Origin: Lysobacterales bacterium
GTDB taxonomy: Bacteria > Pseudomonadota > Gammaproteobacteria > Xanthomonadales > Rhodanobacteraceae
Reading direction: 5' to 3'
Assembly: GCA_002632325.1 (NCBI GenBank)
Contig: NSJK01000002.1
Location: 62,001-126,000 of the forward strand
Length of the DNA stretch: 64,000 nt
The notes beneath the pieces are model-generated. The model saw only the letters and a program-made list of their open reading frames with translations. It did no database searches and had not been told where the DNA came from. Each line of letters opens with the position of its first letter. Position 1 is the first letter of the stretch. Shown one piece after another: positions 56,975 to 64,000 of the stretch. Made by a program: the position numbers and the translations under genes.

Positions 56975-58627
56975 TTACTTCGCGGGCGGCACGACCCGCG
57001 GGCGCTGCGGATTGAACAACGGTGAACTCGCCGACCATGGCAAGGTCGGCAATTTGTGCGCGCGCAACTGGTCGAGGATCTCGCGATATGGCACCAGGGC
57101 CTTTTCGCCGCCGTCACGCAGCACGATGAACATTGCGCCCTGCTCGGTGGCCACGGCCTCGTCCCACTTGCCGTTGGCCGCGAGCGCGAGCGCATAGGCT
57201 TCGGCGAGCACCGGCGCGCTGTTGGCCTGATAGATCTTGTGCGCATAGTCGAGCGCCATGCGTTTTTCATCGGCATCCGCATTGGCGCAGGTGCTCACGT
57301 TGCGCACGAACAGTTGCAGCAGGAACGGCGAATCGGGTGTGCTGCGCAAGGCATCGTTGAGGATCTTGAGCGTGTCCGCACAGCGACCGCTGACGGCATC
57401 GACGGCGACCAGGCGCGTCCACGCCTCGGCATTGTGCGCATCCACGGCCAGCGCCGCCTTGTACTGCGCGCGGGCATCGTCATGACGCTTGTTGCGCTGC
57501 TGCAGCACGCCCAGTCCCAGACGCGCATCCACCAGCTTGGGTTCAGCATCGATCGCCTGGCGGTAGAGACGCTCGGAAGCGGCATCGTCGTTGCGCATCT
57601 GCGCGATCAGCGCCTGTCCGATCAGGGCCATCGAGTTCTTGGGATCGGCTGCCAATGCACTGCGCAAGCGTGAGTCTGCCGCGTCGAGATTGCCTGCCGC
57701 CGTTTCGATCCGGCCATAGAGTGCGAGCAGCATCGAATCGTTCTTGCTGGCCTGCAGCGCGCCATCGAGCGTGCGCCGGGCCTCGGCGAACTTGCCGGCT
57801 TCCATCTGCGCAAGCGCGCTGTCGATCGCCTGATCGCGCGGACTCGCCGCAGGCTTGGCGGGCGCGCCTGCTTCGCGCTCGGCAAACATGTGGCGTCCGA
57901 TCGGATCACTGAGTCCGGGCATGCGATCACCGGCCTTGGCGCGCTCGGCCGCAGCGCCCTTGGCGTCGCCATTGGCGGCGAGTGCATCGGCGAGCAGGCC
58001 GTTGAGGCGATTGGCCTCGGGCTGGAACTCGAGCGCGCGGCGATAGGCCGCGACGGCATCGGCGGGACGCTTCTGTTGCATCGCGATGTCACCGAGCAGG
58101 GTCACTGGCACCGCCTGCTTGCGCTGCGTCCAGGGTTCGAGCACGCGCCTGGCGCCATCGAGGTCCCGCGCATCGATGCGCGCGGTCGCCAGCGTGACCG
58201 CGATCGGCAGATAGTCGGGCGAAAGCCGATGTGCGTCCTCGAACAACTTGATTGCCTGCTCGTGCTGCTTGCGCATCGCCGCGAGCAGGCCGCGCAGATA
58301 AACCCATCCGCCATTTTGTGGTGCCAGCGCAGTGGCATCGGTGAGTGCGACATCGGCGGCATCGAACAGGCCATTGCGCGCATAGGTCGCCCCGAGGAGG
58401 GCATAGGTCTCGGCGAGCGGATCGCCGATCAGCACGTCCTTGCTCTTGTCGAAACTCGCGCGCTGCGCACGCAGTTCAGCGGCAGCGGCGGCGGGCAGGC
58501 GCGACAGATCGGGACTGGGCACCGCCTGCAGTTTCGGCGTTGCCGGCGCGCTCGGCTGGGCAGCCAAAGGCATTGCCAACAACAGGCCAATGGAAAGCAA
58601 GGGGGCGAGCAAGAGGCGATCACGCAT
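56975..58627 (-). CDS. Exported TPR-repeat protein
   Basis: A 550-residue periplasmic protein. Signal peptide 1-24 (MRDRLLLAPLLSIGLLLAMP, cleavage near AAQ), then some ten tetratricopeptide-like repeats (for example PLAETYALLGATYARNGLFDAADVAL, VPVTLLGDIAMQQKRPADAVAAYRRALEFQP, KLVDARLGLGVLQQRNKRHDDARAQYKAAL). It resembles PEP-CTERM/secretion-associated TPR proteins but has no tail motif of the F-D type. Probably a scaffold for an envelope complex; the partner is unknown. ATG chosen over an upstream in-frame GTG because the signal peptide then has the normal length. Confidence 0.82.
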   Translation of the reverse strand: MRDRLLLAPLLSIGLLLAMPLAAQPSAPATPKLQAVPSPDLSRLPAAAAAELRAQRASFDKSKDVLIGDPLAETYALLGATYARNGLFDAADVALTDATALAPQNGGWVYLRGLLAAMRKQHEQAIKLFEDAHRLSPDYLPIAVTLATARIDARDLDGARRVLEPWTQRKQAVPVTLLGDIAMQQKRPADAVAAYRRALEFQPEANRLNGLLADALAANGDAKGAAAERAKAGDRMPGLSDPIGRHMFAEREAGAPAKPAASPRDQAIDSALAQMEAGKFAEARRTLDGALQASKNDSMLLALYGRIETAAGNLDAADSRLRSALAADPKNSMALIGQALIAQMRNDDAASERLYRQAIDAEPKLVDARLGLGVLQQRNKRHDDARAQYKAALAVDAHNAEAWTRLVAVDAVSGRCADTLKILNDALRSTPDSPFLLQLFVRNVSTCANADADEKRMALDYAHKIYQANSAPVLAEAYALALAANGKWDEAVATEQGAMFIVLRDGGEKALVPYREILDQLRAHKLPTLPWSASSPLFNPQRPRVVPPAK

Positions 58628-58754
58628 GAGATCGGATTCCACGGATGGGTCAGGAAGGTTGCGTAGTCTAACGTGGCTCGATGAACGCCAAGGCCTGCGC
58701 GCAAGGGGCCGGGCCTGCTAGATTCCGCCGACGCCTGACCGATACGGGATCCGC

Positions 58755-60629
58755 ATGTCCGAAACCAGCCAGTTCAGCCTGCTCGGCACACGCCGCTTCG
58801 CGCCGTTCTTCGCCACCCAGTCACTGGGCGCGTTCAACGACAATGCGTTTCGCAATGCGCTGGTGGTGCTGGTGGGCTACCACATGGGTCTGGATGAGCA
58901 TGCGGTGGGCTTCTACTCCAACATCGCACCTGCGCTGTTCATCCTGCCGTTCTTCCTGTTTTCGGCCAGCGCCGGACAACTCGCCGAGAAATACGAGAAG
59001 GCACGCATCATCCGCTGGGTCAAGCTGTTCGAGATCGCGGTGATGGCGCTGGCGGCGGCCGGTTTCTTCCTCAAGAGCATACCCGTGCTGCTTGCCGCAC
59101 TGTTTCTCATGGGCCTGCACTCGACCCTGTTCGGGCCGATCAAGTACGCGATCCTGCCGCAGGCGCTCAAGAACCACGAACTGGTCGGCGGCAACGGCCT
59201 GGTCGAGATGGGCACCTCGCTGGCGGTGCTGATCGGCATGGTCGCGGGCGGCGTTGCGATGAGCTATGGCCCGCTGTGGGCGAGCGCTCTCGTCGTCGCC
59301 ACCGCAATCGTCGGCTGGCTCACCAGCCGCGCGATTCCACCGGCGCCGGCAACCGCGCCCGACCTCGTTTTCAACTGGAATCCGTTCACCGAGACCTGGC
59401 GTGTGCTCGGCTTCGTGGTCAAGGACCGCGTCGTGTTCAACTCGGTGCTGGGGATCTCGTGGTTCTGGTTCTTCGGCGGCGTGTTCACGATGCAGTTGCC
59501 CAACTACACCACGCACTTCCTCGGCGGCACCGAAGCCGTGCAGATCCTCGTGCTGGCACTGTTCTCGGTCGGTGTCGGTGCTGGTTCGTTGTTGTGCGAG
59601 CGCCTGTCCGGACACAAGGTCGAGATCGGCCTGGTGCCGCTGGGTTCGATCGGCCTGACCGTGTTCGGCCTCGATCTGTACTTCGCGCGCTCGCAGCCGA
59701 CCAGTCTGCACGAGCTGTCGGCACTCGCCTTCCTCGCCACGCCGGGCAGCTGGCGCATCGTCGCCGACTTCGTGCTGGTCGGCCTGTTCGCAGGCTTCTT
59801 CATCGTGCCGCTGTTCGCACTGGTGCAAAGTCGCGCCGATCGCAGCGAGCTGTCGCGTGTGATCGCCGGCAACAACATCCTCAACGCGCTGTTCATCGTC
59901 GGCGCCGCCGCTTTCGGCATGGGCATGGCGGCGCTGGGGTTGTCGATTGCGCAGATTTTTCTCGCCGTCGCGCTGCTCAACGCGCTGGTGGCGATCTACA
60001 TCTACACCCTCGTCCCGGAATTCCTGATGCGGTTCCTGTCGTGGATCCTCATCAACACGCTCTATCGCATCGACACGCGCGGGCTGGACAACATCCCCGA
60101 GCGCGGCGCCGCACTGCTGGTGTGCAATCACGTGAGCTTCATGGACGCGCTGATCGTGGCCGGCTCGGTGCGCCGGCCGATCCGCTTCGTCATGTACTAC
60201 AAGATCTTCAACATCCCCGTGCTCAGCTTCATCTTCCGCACCGCCAAGGCGATTCCGATCGCCGGCCACAAGGAAGATCCCGCACTGCTTGAGCGCGCGT
60301 TCGCCGAGGTCGATCAGGCACTCGCCGAAGGTCACATCGTCTGCATCTTCCCTGAAGGCGGGCTCACCAGCGATGGCCAGATCGCGCCATTTCGCGGCGG
60401 CGTCGAACGCATCCTCGCGCAGCGCCCGGTGCCGGTCGTGCCCTGCGCACTGCGTGGCCTGTGGGGTTCGGTGTTCAGTCGCCGCGACAGTGCGCTCGGT
60501 CGCTCGCGCCTGCCGCGCCGCTTCCGCGCCCACATCGAGTTCGTGGCCGGCACTGAAGTGGCGCCGGCCGAGGCCAGCGCCTCGGTACTCGAAGCGCGTG
60601 TACGAGCGTTGCGTGGCGATCTGGCTTGA
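58755..60629 (+). CDS. LplT-like MFS lysophospholipid flippase fused to a PlsC-type acyltransferase
   Basis: A 624-aa two-domain inner-membrane protein. Residues ~10-415 form a 12-helix MFS transporter close to LplT (FFATQSLGAFNDNAFRNALVVLV, HSTLFGPIKYAILPQALKNHELVGGNGLVEMGT). Residues ~430-624 form a glycerophospholipid acyltransferase with NHVSFMD (NHx4D), the substrate-binding FPEGG and VVPCALRG. In E. coli, LplT and the acyltransferase/acyl-ACP synthetase Aas are separate; here transporter and acyltransferase are fused, while the acyl-ACP synthetase half of Aas is absent. It likely flips and re-acylates lysophospholipids. Confidence 0.92.
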   Translation: MSETSQFSLLGTRRFAPFFATQSLGAFNDNAFRNALVVLVGYHMGLDEHAVGFYSNIAPALFILPFFLFSASAGQLAEKYEKARIIRWVKLFEIAVMALAAAGFFLKSIPVLLAALFLMGLHSTLFGPIKYAILPQALKNHELVGGNGLVEMGTSLAVLIGMVAGGVAMSYGPLWASALVVATAIVGWLTSRAIPPAPATAPDLVFNWNPFTETWRVLGFVVKDRVVFNSVLGISWFWFFGGVFTMQLPNYTTHFLGGTEAVQILVLALFSVGVGAGSLLCERLSGHKVEIGLVPLGSIGLTVFGLDLYFARSQPTSLHELSALAFLATPGSWRIVADFVLVGLFAGFFIVPLFALVQSRADRSELSRVIAGNNILNALFIVGAAAFGMGMAALGLSIAQIFLAVALLNALVAIYIYTLVPEFLMRFLSWILINTLYRIDTRGLDNIPERGAALLVCNHVSFMDALIVAGSVRRPIRFVMYYKIFNIPVLSFIFRTAKAIPIAGHKEDPALLERAFAEVDQALAEGHIVCIFPEGGLTSDGQIAPFRGGVERILAQRPVPVVPCALRGLWGSVFSRRDSALGRSRLPRRFRAHIEFVAGTEVAPAEASASVLEARVRALRGDLA

Positions 60630-60727
60630 GGCGCGAAATCATTCTTGCGAGATGAATTGCCTGCTCGACTCTCGCGCCACACGGCGCGACGGTCGCGCTG
60701 CCGTACGCGCTCGACGGCCACCGCAAA

Positions 60728-62785
60728 TCAATGACGTTGGGCAAGCCATTCGAGAAGGTCACGTTCCGGCATCGGTGGCGCATGCAGAAAACCCTGCGCG
60801 GCATGGCAACCCTGGCGTGCCAGAAATGCCCACTGCTCATGCGTCTCCACGCCTTCGGCCAGCGTATGCAGGCCAAGGCTCAGCCCCATCGCGATCACCG
60901 CAGCGCAAATCGCGGCGCTGCTGGCGTCGACGTCGATGTCCTGCACGAAGCTCTTGTCGATCTTGATCTGGCTGATCGGCAGGCGCTTGACGTGACTGAG
61001 CGATGAAAACCCGGTGCCGAAGTCATCGAGGGCAAAACCGATGCCCAGTCGCCCAAGCTCGCGCATGATCCCGATTGCGCGATCGACATCTTCGAGCAGG
61101 CTGCTCTCGGTGATTTCCAGATTCAGTCGAGTCGGTTCGATCCCGTGCTCGCTCAGCAAGGTACGCACGCCCACGGCGAAATTGGGCGCATGCAATTGCC
61201 GCGGACTGACGTTGACTGCCAGCCGCAGGCGCGAGGTTGCCGGCTGCGACAGCCAGCGCTGCAAGGTGACGCAGGCGATCGCCAACACCTGCCGACCGAT
61301 GGCGAGGATCAAGCCGGTTTCCTCGGCCAACTGGATGAACTCGAGTGGCGCGACCAGACCGCGTGTCGGGTGGTTCCAGCGCAACAGGCCCTCGACGCCG
61401 ATGCACTGACCGCTGCCATCGACCTGCGGCTGAAAATAGAGCACGAACTCCTCTCGCACGAGCGCCGCGCGCAGTTCTGCCTCGAGCCGGGCCCGCGCGT
61501 TGATCGCGGCCTGGATCCCCGGCTCGTAAAACCGCAGCATGCCGCGCCCATCGCTCTTGGCCTGATACATCGCCAGATCGGCACGCTTGAGCAATTCGGT
61601 GGCATCGAGCGAGTGACCACTGAACATCGCAATGCCCAGACTCGCACCCCGCGGCTGCACCTGCGCATCGGCCGCGCACGGCTGGTTGAGGGCTTCGAGG
61701 ACCTTTTCGGCGATGCGCCCGACTTGGCTCACGGCGACGTCGATCTCTCCCGCCAGTTGCCGGATCAGCAGCACGAATTCATCGCCACCCATGCGCGCCA
61801 CCGTATCGCAGGCGCGCACCATGCCAAGCAGGCGACGGCCGACATCGACCAGCAGGCGATCCCCGGCGTCATGCCCTTCGGTGTCGTTGACCCATTTGAA
61901 TTCATCGAGATCGAGAAAAATGAGAGCGCCATGGCTGCCGTCACGCGCGCTGTTGGTGAGCGCCTGATCGATCCGATCATGCAAGAGGCGCCGATTGGGC
62001 AAGTGGGTGAGCGGATCGAAATAGGCCAGTTCATGCACTTGCCGCTCGATTTGCTTGCGGCGACTGATGTCGCGCCACACGCAGTACAACACCGGCCGTC
62101 CTTGCATGTCGATCCGCGCCAAGGTCACTTCGGCGGGAAAGCAGGCGCCATTGGCGCGGCGATGCTCCCATTCGAAACGATGTACGCCATTGCGCAGCGC
62201 GCAGTCCATCATTTCCTCGGCCTTCTCGGCCGACAAACGACCATCGGGCTGAAATTCTGGCGAGAGCCGCGCCGGATGCTGCAGGATGTCCTCGCGCCGC
62301 TCATAACCGAGGAACACGGATGCGGCCCGATTGCAGTCGATGAAGCGCCCATGCTCGATCAACCAGCACGGATCGGGCGAACTCTCGAACAGGTCGCGAA
62401 AACGCTGCTCGCTCTCGTGCAGCGCACGCACCCGCGCGCGGACATCCCCGGACATTTCCTCCAATTCACGCTCGTGCAGCAAGCGGGCCAGAGTGGCGGC
62501 GAAAGGCCGCAGCAGGCGTTCGCAGATCGCAAAGGCCTCGGCATCCTCGAGCACGAAACCCAGATGGCCGATGCGGGTGCCATCGACCGTGAGATCAATG
62601 CAGCGATCCACTTGCGTCATTGCCACATGCGCAGGCGCCAACACCACCGTGCCGACCCCAGGCAACTGTTCGAGTCGCGCCTGCACCGACGCGACCAAGC
62701 TTGCCTCGGGCACTGTCGCCAACTCGGCCAACACTGCAAGGAGTTGTTCCGCAACCAAGGTGTCGATCGGGTGGTCGAGTGCCAC
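60728..62785 (-). CDS. PAS-GGDEF-EAL cyclic-di-GMP signalling protein
   Basis: A 685-residue protein, taking the GTG at 62785 (preceded by ACGGGAACTGT) as start; the frame is open to a TTG at 62968 but that extension has no homology-like features. Layout: an N-terminal sensory region (~1-110), PAS (~128-245, RFRDLFESSPDPCWLIEHG), GGDEF (~250-420) with ARMGGDEF intact, EAL (~430-680) with VEGLLRWNHP (EGL variant of EAL), VNVSPRQL, LEITESS, DDFGTGFSS, KIDKSF and AEGVET. Both enzymatic sites look complete. Its GGDEF-EAL core resembles the first such protein in the window but the sensor part differs, so it is a paralogue, not a duplicate. Confidence 0.9.
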   Translation of the reverse strand: MALDHPIDTLVAEQLLAVLAELATVPEASLVASVQARLEQLPGVGTVVLAPAHVAMTQVDRCIDLTVDGTRIGHLGFVLEDAEAFAICERLLRPFAATLARLLHERELEEMSGDVRARVRALHESEQRFRDLFESSPDPCWLIEHGRFIDCNRAASVFLGYERREDILQHPARLSPEFQPDGRLSAEKAEEMMDCALRNGVHRFEWEHRRANGACFPAEVTLARIDMQGRPVLYCVWRDISRRKQIERQVHELAYFDPLTHLPNRRLLHDRIDQALTNSARDGSHGALIFLDLDEFKWVNDTEGHDAGDRLLVDVGRRLLGMVRACDTVARMGGDEFVLLIRQLAGEIDVAVSQVGRIAEKVLEALNQPCAADAQVQPRGASLGIAMFSGHSLDATELLKRADLAMYQAKSDGRGMLRFYEPGIQAAINARARLEAELRAALVREEFVLYFQPQVDGSGQCIGVEGLLRWNHPTRGLVAPLEFIQLAEETGLILAIGRQVLAIACVTLQRWLSQPATSRLRLAVNVSPRQLHAPNFAVGVRTLLSEHGIEPTRLNLEITESSLLEDVDRAIGIMRELGRLGIGFALDDFGTGFSSLSHVKRLPISQIKIDKSFVQDIDVDASSAAICAAVIAMGLSLGLHTLAEGVETHEQWAFLARQGCHAAQGFLHAPPMPERDLLEWLAQRH

Positions 62786-62964
62786 ACAGTTCCCGTTGGT
62801 TGTGCCGGTTGGCGCAGTGTCCTGCCTCGGGCAAGCAGCGTCAATGCGCCCATGGTTGTTGCGGAAGATGGGCGCCCTGCGGGCGTTTCGCCGGCAGAAA
62901 CCCGCCTTCAAACCAGTCAATGCGCCGCCCGTCCGCCTGCCCTGCGTCGCCTGAGCGACATGGA

Positions 62965-64000
62965 TCAACCCGGGGCGGGCGTGGCCGCCGGCAAGGTCGA
63001 ACCGATCCGCGCTTCGAGCCAGCTGTGGAACGGATTGCAGGTGAGGCGATTGAGCTGCTCGGCGCTCACCACCAGGGCGCCGCGCTCACCACGCAAGGAG
63101 AGTGTGCCGATGCGGATGCCGTAGTCCTCATCCTGCCTTGGCCACAGGCCGTAGAGCGGATCGTCGCAGGCAAACGGCAGGGCCACATGCGCGAGCGAGT
63201 AGACATCGGCGGGATACGCCAGCGGCAAGGGCTGCTCGACCGCGCTGTCCGCACCCGGCGCGAACACGCGCTCGCTGACCTCAAGCGTGTCCGCGCGGCG
63301 GTTTCCGATGATGTCGAGGCGATAATTGCGCGGCGCGGCGCCATGCAGCACCTCGAGTTCTCCGGCTGCGGCCGAGCGGAACATCGGCGCGAGCAGGCTC
63401 GCGCGATTGATGTCGAACAGCACCAGCTCGCTGCCGTTGGCAGGCAGCCGATCGAACAGGCCGTGCACGACCGCAGCGCTGCTCACCGTGCTGTCGAGCA
63501 CCGACTGGAAGGCGAGAATCGGCGGCAGGCGATCGAGCCGACCGCGCGCGCGCGCCGCCGTGATGCGCGCCTGCACCGCCACCGTGAGCAGATAGGACTG
63601 CAACGCGCCATTGGTCGGAAACGAGTTGTACTTGAACGGATTGAACTCGGGCAGGATGTCGATCCAGCGCGACTTCTCGAAATACGGCAGGCCACTGAAC
63701 AAGGGCAGCCAGCGCGACATCGAGGCATAGGGCCGCAGGCCGATCATCGGCGACAGCAGCACGATCTGCTGTGGCAGCGGCAGATCGCTGTCGTTTTCAT
63801 CGAGGCGATCGAGCACGTAGTCGAGCGCCAGCGCGCCGCCGTTGGAATAGCCGACCACGTGGATCGGTCGATCCGGCCCGACCCGCGCGCGCAGCTCGCG
63901 CATCGCGATGCGTACCACCGCGGCCCAGTCCTGCCAGCGCACCTCGACCAAGGCCGCAGGCAGGGTGCCATGGCCGGGCAGACGCGGAGCGATCACCGCG
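62965..64000 (-). CDS. Alpha/beta hydrolase (partial, N-terminus outside window)
   Basis: At least 343 residues of an alpha/beta hydrolase. The visible part starts inside the oxyanion-strand region (IAPRLPGHGTLPAALVEVRWQDW), so the true start lies beyond the window edge. The nucleophile elbow is HVVGYSNGGALALDY. The rest has a serine-hydrolase core with an inserted lid region and a C-terminal extension ending IGSTLPAATPAPG. Possibly a membrane-associated or periplasmic esterase; signal peptide and substrate cannot be judged. Its stop is 180 bp before the GGDEF-EAL start, same strand. Confidence 0.82.
   Translation of the reverse strand, partial: AVIAPRLPGHGTLPAALVEVRWQDWAAVVRIAMRELRARVGPDRPIHVVGYSNGGALALDYVLDRLDENDSDLPLPQQIVLLSPMIGLRPYASMSRWLPLFSGLPYFEKSRWIDILPEFNPFKYNSFPTNGALQSYLLTVAVQARITAARARGRLDRLPPILAFQSVLDSTVSSAAVVHGLFDRLPANGSELVLFDINRASLLAPMFRSAAAGELEVLHGAAPRNYRLDIIGNRRADTLEVSERVFAPGADSAVEQPLPLAYPADVYSLAHVALPFACDDPLYGLWPRQDEDYGIRIGTLSLRGERGALVVSAEQLNRLTCNPFHSWLEARIGSTLPAATPAPG

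Noticed and set aside
62786..62968. N-terminal extension of the second GGDEF-EAL protein to a TTG codon
   Set aside because: The 61 extra residues look like translated noncoding DNA and the only start is TTG; the GTG at 62785 has a plausible ribosome binding site.

Overview
The window is high-GC, tightly packed bacterial chromosome. Gene content and order point to a gammaproteobacterium of the Lysobacterales (Xanthomonadales), probably near Rhodanobacteraceae/Lysobacteraceae. The pointers are yicC divergent from rph-rdgB-hemW, a tetR/pcm/tolC/waaA block, a run cutA-dsbD-tlpA-aroQ-accB-accC-prmA-fis-purH-purD, a CIRCE-controlled groESL, and exported proteins with a short D-x-[IL]-[FL]-x-[DN]-[GN]-F-D C-terminal tail. 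Taxonomy is inferred from recognition only. I see no rRNA, tRNA, CRISPR array, insertion sequence or prophage.

Layout. 0-4 kb: RNA and nucleotide housekeeping (yicC; rph, a VOC protein, rdgB, hemW) and a small CopD-like membrane protein with an FNR/Anr-type box upstream. 5-8 kb: a DUF1631 protein translationally coupled to a PilZ protein, then a TetR regulator. 8.6-26 kb: envelope biogenesis, with a PCMT-like methyltransferase, TolC, WaaA, an LpxL-type acyltransferase, an O-antigen-ligase-like polytopic protein, a GT4 glycosyltransferase, an ELM1-family protein and an LTA-synthase-like phosphotransferase. Interspersed are a GGDEF-EAL protein, a Yip1 protein, YceI and GlnE.

26-45 kb is the accessory, most interesting part. 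It holds an exported beta-helix protein; an ECF sigma factor with a membrane Ser/Thr kinase carrying TPRs; a Rieske-FAD oxidoreductase; a NarL-type response regulator divergent from a MASE1-type histidine kinase broken by an in-frame amber codon; a HicAB toxin-antitoxin pair; a Kelch propeller, an Asp-box (BNR) protein and a modular endonuclease I, all exported and all ending in the same type of tail; and groESL between them. A 15-base sequence containing a palindrome, CCTGGAATTTTTCCA, is identical in the response-regulator/kinase promoter region and in front of the Kelch gene. This suggests the two-component system controls at least part of the exported set.

45-57 kb is conserved metabolism: CutA, a DsbD with a duplicated periplasmic domain, a TlpA-like thioredoxin, the aroQ-accBC-prmA operon, a YiiX-like cysteine hydrolase, a DUF3426 protein, Fis, and purH/purD separated by 2.4 copies of a hairpin-rich 129-bp tandem repeat. 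57-64 kb carries an exported TPR protein, an LplT-PlsC fusion transporter/acyltransferase, a second GGDEF-EAL protein, and an alpha/beta hydrolase cut by the window edge. Two GGDEF-EAL proteins and one PilZ protein show that cyclic-di-GMP signalling is present.
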